In this document: positions 22,301 through 32,186 of the stretch, one piece after another
How positions within the stretch are numbered: the first letter of the stretch is position 1
How the letters are laid out: each line of letters begins with the position of its first letter
Origin: Yponomeuta sedellus
Taxonomy: Eukaryota > Arthropoda > Insecta > Lepidoptera > Yponomeutidae
Direction of reading: 5' to 3'
Assembly (NCBI GenBank): GCA_934045075.1
Contig: OW203724.1
Span: 11,519,473-11,583,472 of the forward strand
DNA: 64,000 bases
Made by a program: the position numbers and the translations under genes
Notes under the pieces: model-generated
What the model saw: only the letters and a program-made list of their open reading frames with translations
Databases searched by the model: none
What the model was told of the DNA's origin: nothing

Positions 22301-25300
22301 ATGTGCTACTGATTACTATAGTTGCCTATTTGAACGAATTTAATAGTTGGTACTTTAAAACAAAATATTTGGTACTATTTGAAAAATAAATTGATAATCA
22401 TGTAATTTTTAGGTAGGTATTTTGTTACCATAAATTTTGATACTATTACAGGTCAATAATACAAACAAAAAATGCTTCCAAAATCAAAAATAAAAGCAAG
22501 CTGCTTCTTCTGCTTTTTAAGGCTATATGTTAGTCCACTGCTGGACATAGCCCTCCCCTAATGAGCGCCATCGCGCCCTGTCTTCAGCTTGCCGCATCCA
22601 GCATCTGCCGGCAATTTTTCGCAGATCGTCATCCTAACTGGTGGGAGGGCGTCCTACACCACGTTTGCCGAGTCTCCACTCAAGAACACGTTTACCCCAA
22701 CGTTTGTCAGTTCTTCGCGAGATATGGCCAGCCCACTGCCACTTCAGCTCGCTAATTCTCTGAGCTATGTCGATAACTTTGGTTCTCTGTCGGATGCAGT
22801 CGTTACGAATCCTATCCTTCAGAGAAACTCCCGAGCATAGCTCTCTCGATAGCTCGCTGAGCGCTTTGAACTGGTGGATCCATGTCTCGGCTCCGTAGGT
22901 CATTACAGGTAGGACGCACTGGTTGAAAACTTTCGTTTTCAAACTACGCCGAGTCTTCTCCGAGAAGACTTTGTCAGCAATCCGAGGGTCCGGCGAAAGT
23001 TTGGATTTCCTGCTAGTCCGCTGCGTTTTGCAAAGCTTGATGCTCTCGTCCCTCGGAGTTTCGACCTGATTGTGTAGGGTCTCGTCAGCGTCGTCGGTGG
23101 GCTCCTAGGCAACAAATCTATCCCCGAGAAGCTGCTGGAACTTCTCGGTGCTGCCATGATTTGGATTGGGTTAGGTCGGAGCGTGGACTTCATCAGACGG
23201 TTTCTCTGAAGCTTCAAGTTGATATTCAGGGAACCTCGGAGAAGTCGTTGATCGGATCCGGTATTTAACCTGTTGATCACTGAGACATCAATATATGCTT
23301 GCTATCCGTCATGATGAAGTCGATCTCTTTTTTAGTCACAGTATCGGGGCTTTACCATGTCCACTTCCATTTAGGCTGTTTCTTGAAGAAAGAGTTTATC
23401 AAGAATATCCTCTTTCTCAAGTAAGTGATTCCTGACTCCATAACCATGCGGGCCTATTCGGGACTCGTTGCCACTCTGGGTTCCCACCTTGCCATTAAAG
23501 TCCCCCATAACAACGTTGTAGTGAGCCTTTGTGGTATTATGTAGGGCTTTGGATATGTCTTCGTCCATATCCTCCAATTCATTATCTGAGTGTGTCGAGG
23601 TCGGTGTGTAAACCTGAATGACTTCTTCAATGTTGTTAAAAAAGGGCCTTAGTGACGAGGAAACCTTCGCCACCCTGGGATGTTTTATCACCCTCGCGAA
23701 AGTAGAGAAGATGGCCTGAGTCTACAATTACGGCGTCCTCCCCCTCTCTACGGACTTCACATAGCCGTAGAACATGTCATTTAATCTTCTCTAGCTCCAC
23801 TTCCAACTGAGCTAGATTATGGTCAAGCCTCAGAGTGCGTCCGTTGAACGTTGCCAGGGTCAGTTATTTGTGGCAGCCCGAGGTAGCCCGGTGATTAGCC
23901 CAATGACACCCGCGGGAATTTGGGTTGGTGCTATTCTCTAGGCCGACACCATACAGCATAAAACAAGCTTAGAAAACTCTATTCCTCATCGTTTATACTT
24001 AACTAAATTAAAAAATCTCTTCCTTTCTAATGTGGATCCAGTAACATTTAAAAAGAAACTCTTTCTAAAAATAAAAGTAATAACCAACTTCTAAAGCTCT
24101 ATTTATTGAATATGATAGACAAATAGCCAAAACATTCTTCCGGAGTAGCTTATGATGCGATAATGATGCTTCGCCACCCGCCCGCGCCGCCACTCGCCCG
24201 AAATCATGAAATTGTATTAACAAATCAAAAGCCAGACGATGGCGTTTGATCCTCAATCGAGTGAAATATCGTATAGTTGATGATATGCATTTACGAATTA
24301 AATGCCATTTTTGGCTTGCGATTCGATATTGCGTTTTAAAAATGATTGAAAAATAACATAATCCTGGCGCACAATTCTTTAATACGTAACAAATTGGTGC
24401 GCAGGTTCTTACAAAGTTTGATCTGGCGCTTGATTCAACCCCTTATATATAAGGCACTAGAAGTGATTTTTGACGAAAAAAATAGCTGAATACCTAGTTT
24501 ATCATGCGTAGAATCGAACTGCATTCATAACTTATTTTTTTCGATTTTGTCGCTTGATTCGATCTTACATAACGTAGTCCAATTATTATTACGTATTCTG
24601 TATTACGTACGTGGAATTTCTAGTCTCTAAATAGGGTTTTAGCATTGTCCTTAGCACGGGTTAGTGCATTAAAAATAAAAATAGTATAATATAATTACGC
24701 ACATTTTGAAATAAATAACTTTTGTATCGTGATCTTTTAGTAAGATAAAAGACAAATAAATACCTCTTATTTTTTAAAAATTATTAATCCTCTATCTCCG
24801 TCCAAAATACATAGAGAATTCAAAAGTTATGAAATGTCTGTTTTATTATTTTAAAGACAATAATTGCCGGAATATTTTTTTCAATTATACACTTGAACTT
24901 GAGAAATCTCAAGAAACGTGGTTGAGATCGAGCGAAAAAGCAGATATTTACTGCAAAACGTGTACGGTTTCTTAAACAAAGATTGCGTTTAACAGTTTTA
25001 AGTCATTTACATAATTTTGGACTCTATTTTATGTCTAGTCTCAAACTTTAAGTAAACATAGACCAATTACTTATTCCGAATAACATTTATTTTTAATTTA
25101 CTTATCACTTAAGTCCCGAAAAAAATATTTTCGTATGGAAGTCTCCGATTTTTGTCTCTGTTCTTCGAAGTTTAGGTAAATAAGCCCGCTCCATTCCTAT
25201 CACTGTATATAAGTGACAGTAAAATATATTTTTAAGAAAAGCTAGGTACATACTTATTTCATAAAATCACAGTTACTTAATAAATAAATATTCACAAAGT

Positions 25301-26120
25301 GCAAAAAAGTTTAAAACTTGTGTCCTTTTTCAAGATTTGTGTAAACTTACGCAGGCGGGAATCTGAATCTCTGCCAGCAGATGGTCTATCTCGCCAGTTG
25401 GAGGTTCTCTTCTCAATCTGTATACAGTCTCTTTAGTTTTATGGGTGTTGGAGAGTTCTGTAATCTTGGCTCCAGGCTTGTCTAGCTCTTGAATCAAGGG
25501 TGTCTTCATAGCATCTTCACAAGTCTTCACGTCTCTTATTTGTATTCTATGAGACTGAAGTGTACCAATAGACTTTCTATTCTTTATAACTATAAATTTT
25601 TGCATCTCAATTTCGAGTTGATATTTGTCTTGGAGACCTTCAAATACAACTGTTAAAAAAAATGTCTGAAACAGATCATCATGTTGTAATTTCTTGAAGA
25701 AGTTTGGGTTAATAGCAACATCATAGACCATTGCAGGGACTCCATTATTGTCATGTTCAGTTCTTCCTTCGCCGATGCTCATTGGCACTCTGTAACTAGA
25801 TGGATCTTCGGAGCTCAAAATTTGCATCAGCTCCTCATTCGTGATGTCTCGTGGACAGGGTATGGCATCTGTGATGCAAATGTTGATAAACACTTTTTTG
25901 TTGTCTGGTTTTGTTAAGGTCTTTACGCAGAAACCTGCAAACAAAAACGGTATTTATTCGGATGGAATTCCGTGTCCGTTTTTCCTAGAAAATTACAATT
26001 TGTATTTAAATGCTTTCTCTTAATTGCGGGACGGTCAATTTACTTGCCTGGGGTTGGTTTGACTAGTCTGGAAGGATGAGGATCCACAGTGGCTAGCAGT
26101 TTATTGAATTCCTCTTCCAT
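16307..26120 (-). CDS. PIH1D1: PIH1 domain-containing protein 1 homologue (complete)
   Basis: Four minus-strand exons join in phase: 26120-26048 (start MEEEFNKLL), 25934-25351, 17271-17128 and 16339-16307 (ending VKMPVVQ-stop); 277 residues, close to the animal PIH1D1 length of about 290. Residues 25-170 are the PIH domain (G-F-C-V-K-T, K-K-V-F-I-N, C-P-R-D-I-T, S-S-Y-R-V-P-M-S, Y-D-V-A-I-N-P, K-N-R-K-S-I-G-T-L). The C-terminal CS-like sandwich shows L-V-L-N-S-K, L-F-L-P style strands and N-R-N-Y-N-V-L-S-V-K-M-P. PIH1D1 is the adaptor of the R2TP/PAQosome co-chaperone with HSP90, RUVBL1/2 and RPAP3. Intron 1 (25935-26047) has a GC donor (AG|GCAAGT). Intron 2 is about 8.1 kb, filled with transposons. 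A cttttc-like acceptor (gttcctag) just before the ATG suggests a 5' UTR exon further upstream. Confidence 0.93.
16752..16852 (+). repeat. RTE-type 3' tail with (TGA)n
   Basis: The stretch reads R-D-R-E-G-W-R-D-G-E-K-A, then a stop, and ends in a short tgatgatgatgatga run. This is the usual C-terminus and tail of insect RTE-type elements. It lies in intron 3 of PIH1D1, in antisense orientation to the gene. Confidence 0.6.
17551..17775 (+). repeat. 5S rRNA-like SINE (SINE3 type), copy 2
   Basis: Diverged second copy of the element at 10631-10855. It keeps ttaattaagcaac, ggcgcagtcagga and agatgggtgacc in the order of the 5S internal promoter, then the same body including ggcacgttaagccgttgg and gcggcttgacaactt. 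It lies in the large intron of PIH1D1 on the opposite strand. Confidence 0.65.
17950..18150 (-). repeat. Non-LTR 3' UTR copy
   Basis: Reverse-orientation relative of the 3' UTR at 440-553: tttattgcacaca at the outer end and tgtacaaaggcgagcttattgc internally. It is a 5'-truncated insertion in PIH1D1 intron 2. Confidence 0.55.
18300..18490 (+). repeat. Possible Helitron-type 3' end
   Basis: The segment ends 'caacgtctattgggtccgctagt', with a small stem (ggac...gtcc) before CTAG. That fits the hairpin plus CTRR 3' terminus of Helitrons. The upstream text 'actcctaaacggcttgacag' is a common lepidopteran repeat phrase. The 5' boundary and any Rep/helicase coding are not visible. Confidence 0.3.
18486..18680. 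repeat. Interspersed repeat, inverted copy at 25030-25210
   Basis: About 190 bp, including gtgataggaatggagcgggc and ggaataagtaattggtctat, recurs in reverse complement at 25030-25210. The two copies sit at either side of the transposon cluster in PIH1D1 intron 2 and could pair as a stem in the pre-mRNA. Class unknown. Confidence 0.65.
18702..20097 (+). mobile_element. PIF/Harbinger-like element, defective
   Basis: Terminal inverted repeats of 45 bp (18702-18746 and 20053-20097, one mismatch) start gtgcgttcacattaactt. The 1.4 kb interior has a short frame resembling the N-terminus of a Harbinger nuclease. A 209-bp MITE with the same ends and right-side interior is at 27558-27766. No clear target duplication is seen at this copy. 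Confidence 0.75.
19542..19802 (+). pseudogene. Harbinger nuclease N-terminal fragment
   Basis: The frame's second half reads K-K-R-R-Q-I-W-T-R-K-W-I-L-R-R-D-E-L-G-A, then V-K-T-E-D-A-V-T-F-K-N-H-L. This matches the conserved opening of PIF/Harbinger DDE nucleases (RRRxWxRxWLxRRxxLGA...L.LED...F.N.LR). It stops after about 86 residues, and no DDE catalytic region follows before the right inverted repeat. It is a truncated, non-functional remnant. Confidence 0.7.
20166..20447 (+). repeat. tRNA-like SINE, copy A
   Basis: A composite unit: an outer end actatttttatttttaatgc, a conserved leader (gcaaagtaggtagtcg...gttcgaaatttca), a tRNA-like core from 20340 (gcccattagctcagttgg, A box; gggttcgaatcccgg, B box) and a tail ttagcctctaaataggtttt. 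Relatives are at 21783, 58201, 58468, 58851, 61183 and partly 24612 and 63363. The loop of the anticodon-like arm reads ACGGATA, with C at the invariant U33 position, so it is not a working tRNA. Confidence 0.75.
20646..21767 (-). mobile_element. Penelope-like element with 15-bp target duplication
   Basis: The element is flanked by perfect 15-bp direct repeats (gacattacgcacatt at 20631-20645 and 21768-21782). It carries about 47-bp inverted copies of gtagacttttagtccggatt, one at its left end (20646-20692) and one inside its right end (about 21688-21735). The interior encodes a broken Penelope-type reverse transcriptase on the minus strand. Inverted pseudo-LTRs and long, variable target duplications are known features of Penelope-like elements. 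A 144-bp derivative is at 13664-13807. Confidence 0.8.
20681..21383 (-). pseudogene. Penelope-like reverse transcriptase, truncated and frameshifted
   Basis: Frames 21383-20865 and 20878-20681 together cover the N-terminal half of a Penelope RT. Recognisable motifs are N-M-T-K-E-E-R-K-A-L, L-V-L-P-A-D-K-G-N-A-T-V, Y-S-L-P-K-V-H-T-P, L-R-P-I-V-S-Q-I-D-S-P-T-Y and, in the second frame, S-F-D-V-T-S-L-F-T-N-V-P-V. A frameshift lies near 20885-20910. The sequence ends before the catalytic YVDD-equivalent block and the GIY-YIG endonuclease, so it is inactive. Confidence 0.82.
21783..21935 (-). repeat. tRNA-like SINE, copy B
   Basis: Minus-strand copy of the SINE family, with its tail adjoining the target duplication of the Penelope-like element. 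Copies A and B therefore flank that element on both sides in opposite orientation. Confidence 0.65.
21936..22520. other. Unrecognised intronic DNA
   Basis: AT-rich stretch in PIH1D1 intron 2. I see no gene, repeat end or tRNA signal. Confidence 0.5.
22530..23880 (-). mobile_element. Degenerate RTE-type retrotransposon
   Basis: Minus-strand fragments in the right order for an RTE-type element. The endonuclease pieces near 23870-23371 include V-Y-T-P-T-S-T-H-S-D and V-V-M-G-D-F-N-G-K-V-G. The middle RT is decayed. The C-terminus at 22942-22540 includes L-P-V-M-T-Y-G-A-E-T-W, D-R-I-R-N, W-Q-W-A-G-H-I-S-R and the terminal tccagcagtggact tail. Large deletions and several frameshifts leave about 1.3 kb of an original of more than 3 kb. 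It sits in PIH1D1 intron 2, in sense with the gene. Confidence 0.75.
23881..25029. other. Intronic gap with SINE tail
   Basis: Mostly unrecognised. At 24612-24690 is a tail of the tRNA-like SINE family (ttagcacgggttagtgcatt). A short fragment near 23960-24060 resembles a non-LTR C-terminus. Nothing coding is supported. Confidence 0.45.
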
Positions 26121-26228
26121 CGGATTTTCCTAGGAACAACCAAATATCCTAAAGAATAACACAAACCTCGACAATTGTTATCTCAGTAAATAGTATCTGC
26201 ATACCCCTCTAGGATGCAGGCGCGGAGT

Positions 26229-26280
26229 TATGTATGTATGTATGTATGTATGTATGTATGTATGTATGTATGTATGTATG

Positions 26281-26311
<31 letters not shown>

Positions 26312-26324
26312 TTGTATGTATGTA
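26229..26324. repeat. (GTAT)n microsatellite
   Basis: About twenty near-perfect GTAT/TATG units, upstream of the PIH1D1 start. No spacer structure, so it is not a CRISPR-like array. Confidence 0.95.
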
Positions 26325-26417
26325 GTATCTATAATTAGATCACTTCCAATTAATTAGTCAAATACGTAAATAAAATACGCACAATAAAAATAAAATACAC
26401 ATATTCAATGATTGTAT

Positions 26418-26520
26418 CAATCACACCATGCTCGTCCACTGCTGGACATAGGTCTCCCCCAAGGTATGCCACTTCTTTCTGTCCTCGTCCATCCTCCTTC
26501 AGCCGATGCCAGCAATCAAG
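26418..26520 (-). repeat. RTE-type 3' tail
   Basis: Short minus-strand fragment with the terminal phrase tccagcagtggacgagc and a preceding C-terminal coding remnant. The same tail type occurs at 22540 and 14338. Confidence 0.5.
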
Positions 26521-27239
26521 ATTGTATAAAAGGTTAAAAAATAAGGTAAAAATCCAAACCTAAAAAATCAGAAAGTCGTGATTTCATATCAAAATTTTTT
26601 TTTATTCATTATCAAAACATACCTAATGAACATAGAAGTTGTTACTTTCACAATTAAGATTATGTGGAGGAAAAGCTAATAAAGAAACTCCATATTTATT
26701 CTATTTCAACTTAAAAATTGAGTACGTCCACTCGGATCACAGAAAGTCGCAAGGGATCACATCAAACAAACCAAAATATTCCACTCTGATCATGTGATCC
26801 GAATGGACTACATTTTTGATTAGATTTTTTTCCGTTCGGATCACACCATTAATAATCGTAGGAAGGTACCTAATCGATATTTTTTAATAAATAAAATACA
26901 ATACATATAGAATAACTATATTGTTATATTAATTTAAAATCAGGCTCTATGATCACAAAAATAGGTATTCAACATTACACGTAAATGTTTGTTTATAAAT
27001 ATTCAACTCACAGTAAGTATGGTACCTACTTTATTACCTAATTAGATATAATCACACGATTTAGAGTATTGTCATAATATTATTTCCTATCTTAACAAAT
27101 AAATCACATCAAGTTATCACATAAATCAAAACAAATCACAGTAATTTTATTAAATTTGCCAAGCAACGACCGACGCTATTTTGCTTTTTGGTTGTTCTAA
27201 AACGTAAGTAACATAACATTTACATACAGGCACATAAAT

Positions 27240-27360
27240 TGCGTCTGGCCCCACCCTAGGATACCCTGTATCGTGAGAACCAGAAACAACGACATCACAA
27301 ACATGTTAACATCCAAGACCTGGGGGGTTTTTTTTGTCCCCAGCTGGGGTTCGAAACAAA
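27240..27360 (-). repeat. SINE-like repeat copy
   Basis: Diverged copy of the 610-790 repeat (aggataccctgtatcgtgag; gaaccagaaacaacgacatc). The stretch 61610-61690 is a closer copy in the opposite orientation. Confidence 0.5.
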
Positions 27361-27557
27361 TCCATCTATTGCGGGAAACATATTTTTCATTTCTCATACT
27401 CGGAAAATAGTTTTGTTTTGATCTGATTATTGGGTGGAAAATGCTACTTCCCTCCATAGGGAGGGAAAAACTCATACAAATTACTTCCCACCTAAGGGCG
27501 GGAATGAACTTTAAAAATAGAACTACCTACTGTCAGTTGTGAAGAGTTTTTGTAATA

Positions 27558-27766
27558 GTGCGTTCACATTAACTTGACGCGTGAGAGAATTGGTAGCACT
27601 GAGATGTTTACTGTTACCATGTTAAATAAGAAATCATTCCCATTACTTGGGGAAAATAAAAGGATTGAGGGCTTGTTTTACCATCTTCCGCTTAGGTCCA
27701 AAAGCTAATTCACATGTTATGTCCTTGTTACCAATTTTCTCACGCGTCAAGTTAATGTGAACGCAC
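27558..27766. mobile_element. 209-bp Harbinger-type MITE
   Basis: The ends gtgcgttcacattaacttga and its reverse complement match the Harbinger-like element at 18702-20097, as does most of the interior (in inverted orientation). It is flanked by aata on both sides. It is a deletion derivative of the larger element, nested in the fold-back element. Confidence 0.8.
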
Positions 27767-27884
27767 AATAAATACGCTTTTAAAAAATAAACAAATTAAA
27801 AAAAATGCTGCGGCCATGTGAGTTTCTAAACAGCCAGTGTAAATTTAGAGCAAAAATTTTAAAAGTCGACTTAAATTGGCGGGT

Positions 27885-29040
27885 ACTAATCTGTTATAGT
27901 GGCTTCTTCCACTTTGGTAACCATGGTTTTGTAACCAGTTACCAAAGAAGAATTTATTTTCGCTGTTTTGTAACCAGTTATAAAATAAGAAGTAATTTTC
28001 CACTTTTGTAACTATTTGTTAGTTACGAATGTGGATGAGTAGCCGGGACCTATAGTTTATCCTCCTTTAGCCTGGCTTGGCCAGGCCATCAATGATAGAC
28101 AATGGTAATAACCATAATGTGTTATACACCTATGTGTTATTTACTTTGTGTTAAAACTATAATCAGGAATTGCGTATTCAAAACCCGGTAAAAAACGCAA
28201 TCAACTCCTCCATCTCCATGTGAGCCTAGTACTTTTTTCCAGAAGCATCCGAGACTCCTATAGGGGTGATTAAATCACACATTTTTCCATCTATTTATAA
28301 AATTACCCACTCTTACAATTCCGTGAGAGCCTAGTACGTTTTCCAAAATCGAAACATTTTAACTAATAAGTTATGCAGCTACCCATGACCTCATGCAATC
28401 CCAGTACTTTCTTTTACAAAATGTAACAGTAAAACTTAATTCAGCAAAAGTTGTATAAGCAACGGAAGAAGGATACAGGGAGCAAAGCGAGAAGGAGAGA
28501 AACGTGGCGCTGAACGCGGCAAGCCAGTGAAAGTTCTTATATAGGAGACATCATATTCATTAATGGGACCACGAGAGAAATAGTTTATCCCTCGTGGACC
28601 CATTGATGACGAATAACGGGACCACGAGGGATAGATGTCCCTCGTGGACCCGTTAACCCTTTAGCTGCCAATATTCCAAATAACAATGCCAATACAATGC
28701 CAATCTCGAGTATTCTCGGACTTGGCAGTTAAAGGGTTAACGGGACGAAATAATGGAACCAGAGAAAACACCCAAATATAGCATGGGACGGCGAGCGCGT
28801 CATTGATAGAGGAAGATCGTTCCACAGACTGACAGCTGTGATGGTAAGGTTTTATCTCAATGTTCTTTTGATTTTCATTGGTTACGAAAAAGGATTTATT
28901 TTGATTAACGAATATGGAAAAATATTTCTTATTTTATACTGGTTACAAAACTGCGAAAATAAATTCTTCTTTGATAACTGGGTACAAAACCATGGTTACC
29001 AAAGTGGAAGAAGCCGTTATAGTATCTGTGACGGAATTAA
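27885..29040. repeat. Nested inverted-repeat element
   Basis: The arms 27888-28020 and 28850-29035 are imperfect reverse complements sharing cttccactttggtaaccatgg. Within each arm, ggttacaaaa/ttttgtaacc units are themselves repeated. The element sits inside the fold-back element. No protein is recognised. Confidence 0.65.
28565..28745. repeat. Cluster of short palindromes
   Basis: The phrase gggaccacgaggga occurs three times in alternating orientation with its complement tccctcgtggaccc. A second inverted pair follows (gttaaccctttagctgcca ... tggcagttaaagggttaac). Several mutually exclusive hairpins are possible. Confidence 0.7.
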
Positions 29041-29054
29041 AAAAAAATAGCTAA

Positions 29055-29700
29055 GATTTGAATATTAAAAATGAGTTTTTATTTTCCTCATATTCGAAAT
29101 GAAAAGTAGTGTTTAACACGGGTAAAAGAATCAATTCCTACTCGGACTATAGCCGCCCTCGCTGCGCTCGGGCGTCTACATACCATCGCTATTTGTTTTG
29201 ATTTACCTATGTGATAAACTTGATGTTTTTATTTCTTAAGATCGAAAACAAAATTATGATAATACTCTACAATCTATGTAGTGTGATTTTATATCTAATT
29301 AGAGTAATAATTAGGTATTAAAGTACCATAACTAACCTACTGTGATTTGACTATTAAAAATGAGTTTTTATTTTCCTCATATTCGAAATGAAAAGTAGTG
29401 TTTAACACGGGTAAAAGAATCAATTCCTACTCGGACTAGAGCCGCCCTCGCTGCGCTCGGGCGTCTACATACCTCGGGAATTGATTCCTTTCTATCCTCG
29501 TTAAGCAATCTACTATTGTTTGTTTTGGTGTACCATCGCTAATTTGTTTTGATTTATGTGATAAACTTGATGTTTTTATTTCTTAAGATCGAAAACAAAA
29601 TTATGATAATACTGTACAATCTATGTAGTGTGATTTTATATCTAATTAGAGTAATAATTAGGTTTTAAAGTACCATAACTAACCTACTGTGATTTGACTA
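29055..29700 (+). repeat. Tandem duplication of about 300 bp
   Basis: The unit beginning attaaaaatgagtttttatt at about 29064 repeats from about 29353 with few differences, and its end repeats a third time near 29745-29790. The first 130 bp also occur at 61375-61520. It forms part of the right arm of the fold-back element. Confidence 0.75.
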
Positions 29701-30179
29701 ACTTAATAATATTAATAAATAAATATTTACGTGTAATTCTTGAGGTTAATTAGGTATTGAAGTACCATACCTACTACTGTGATTTGACTGACATAATACT
29801 ATTTATAAATAAATATTTACGCGTAATCGATGAATATCTATTTTTATGATGTTTCGTATTAATTTTTCTCAACTATTACCTGTAATCACATACATATACC
29901 TAATCTATAAAAACCTTGATTTTTGTGATTCTTGATACTGATTTTAAATTAATATAACAACAATATAGTTATTCTAAGAAAACGTCTTGTATTTTATTTA
30001 TTAAAAGTTAGTATTGATTACCTTCCTACGAAGATTAATGGTGTGATCCGAATGGAAAAAATCTAATCTGAAATGTAGTCTTAAAAAAAATCGGATCACA
30101 TGGTCCGAATGGTATATTTTGCTTGGTTTGATGTGATCCGTTGCGACTTGCGACTGTGATCCGAGTGGATGTACCCTAA

Positions 30180-32186
30180 TAATTCATGAATCTGTTGAAC
30201 ACTAGACTAAAGCGTTCTTTAATACCTTTTAATACTAATCTACTGTAAAATTACAGTATATTATATATTAGATATGCTTTCCTGCACAGTTTGTAACATT
30301 TTTCAAAGTGCATTTTTCAGAGGTAACTTTATTATATGTGGAACAAATTCACACTGTTCTTAGAAATTTGAGTCACGAGTCAGGTGTGGATTTTCTGTGT
30401 TCCAAGAGTGATAATTGTGGATGTTAAAAATCCCACACCTTTTGAAGTGAGATTCATCGTTCCACAAGATACTTTTGAAAAAAAAATTTGTTTCTTGACA
30501 AAATGAAACTCTTCTCGGGTTAATTAAAAGTACTTGTGTTGTAAATAGGTGACATTTAGGCAAAGACCGTTTAAAATAATTACTTAAGACACTACCTTAA
30601 ATCATTTGATATTAGATTTATTATAATCTGTAATCCATTTTAAATTAAAAACAATAGTTGTATTACTTAACTATTCTCAATTTTTAATTCATTTACATCA
30701 CATTTCCAGTATAGTACAGTTACCATTGTGACATCACTACTGTTAGAATTATGCAACTGTGGCGGTGCACTTTAATCTGTATTTGCGATCAGTTTAATTC
30801 GTGCTTCTAAACTTAAATTCAGGGCGTAGGGTAGGTGATAAAAAGAAGAAAGAAAAGGCTCTTATTCCATAGTTCGTCTTTAGTATCATGGTAAAATAGT
30901 CTTAATTCATTTGAAATTATGCCTAAAAATCACTTAAGAAACTTTAGTTGCATATATACATGTGGTGCTAGGAGCACAAAAAACATAAGTTGGATATACA
31001 TATAAAACTGCAGCCGTTAATGGTACCCTTTGTGGACCTTTCAGAACCCTATAAACTACACTTTAGTAAAACATTATTTTGGAATAAATACATTACTGGT
31101 ACACTACTACTACTTCACTGTAATAGCAGTGTTGTTTCAATGTGCAAAAACTAACAATATCTTTTAGTGGTCAAAAAATATTCAAAAATATAGTACTTAG
31201 CATGTACCAAAATGTACGGTGTGGGCGTCGTACAAAAAAGGTATGTCCCATTGGCGGTTAAAGTTGGAGCCTATTCTCATACTTGGACAAATTGATAGCA
31301 GCAGTATTTAGCAGCTGCAGCTATCATACGAGGCACCAGGGATAAGTCTCGCTATGGTAATTTAAGATTTCTAGTAACGCTGGTATTTACGAAAGAACCT
31401 TATGGGCCCACTGCATGATTTCTGTGACTGCATGTTGGCGATTCCAAGTGCTCGAAAAACACTTCATAACCGAACATGATAGAGTATTTTGCACAAAAGG
31501 AAGCATAGTTCAGTTAAGACTCATACCTGAATAATCCTCATATTTTTCTCCATGATCGACGCATCAATTTCCAGTGATATAGACTTTTTGGTCATATTGT
31601 ATAGCGTAACTATCAGTGTCTTTTCACTTGGTACAAGTTTGTGTTTGTATGAGTAAATAATTTACGTCCACTTAACTGAAGATGGCGCTGTTTTTAGTGA
31701 AATTATGGTAACACTTCTGTTTTTTTTATATGCTAGCAGCCCTCTACTAACCACGTTACGTTTCCTTCTACGCAAAAGCAAATTGTACGATAGTAGACCT
31801 TAAATATATTTATTTTCGTATTTTAAATCAACTAGGTAGATGCAAATCGTAGTTAGTACGTATAAAAATATATTTTTTATGATGTACCAATTTTAACCCA
31901 TTATTTATATATACATAATAAAAACAATTTATGAATATGTCGCCTCTGGGTTTCGATTGCGCGTATCGGAACAGAATGGACGCCATGCATGCATGACAAA
32001 CAAAACAAAATGGTCATTCCGTTTCTTTTCGTGGTTTCGTGAATGTGCTCTCGTTTGTTTTATTGGATTTTTCGACGACTTTGCTTTTCCCCCGGACTCC
32101 GAAGATTATTCTATTACGCTGGACCTATGCTAACACACACTCTGACCCTGATTGGCCTCACGATTTGGACACTGTTGATCTGGAAC
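30180..32186. other. Unrecognised gap
   Basis: AT-rich DNA between the fold-back element and the P-like element. No host exon, tRNA or element end that I can support. Confidence 0.5.

Larger units (their letters stand above)
26719..30177. mobile_element. Large fold-back element with GGATCAC-rich arms
   Basis: Long inverted arms: roughly 26719-27170 and 29500-30177 are reverse complements with small indels. Both outer ends carry cgtccactcggatcac or its relative. Several GGATCAC/GTGATCC motifs are repeated within the outer 150 bp of each arm, as expected for subterminal transposase-binding sites. The interior (27200-29500) holds a Harbinger MITE, another inverted-repeat element and a tandem duplication. 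No transposase is visible, so it is non-autonomous; class unknown. It separates PIH1D1 from the P-like element. Confidence 0.65.

Noticed and set aside
26229..26324. CRISPR-like array
   Set aside because: It is a plain GTAT tetranucleotide microsatellite with no spacers.
27805..29050. Short ORFs in the fold-back element
   Set aside because: They fall in inverted-repeat arms and have low-complexity AT-rich composition; no domain is recognisable.
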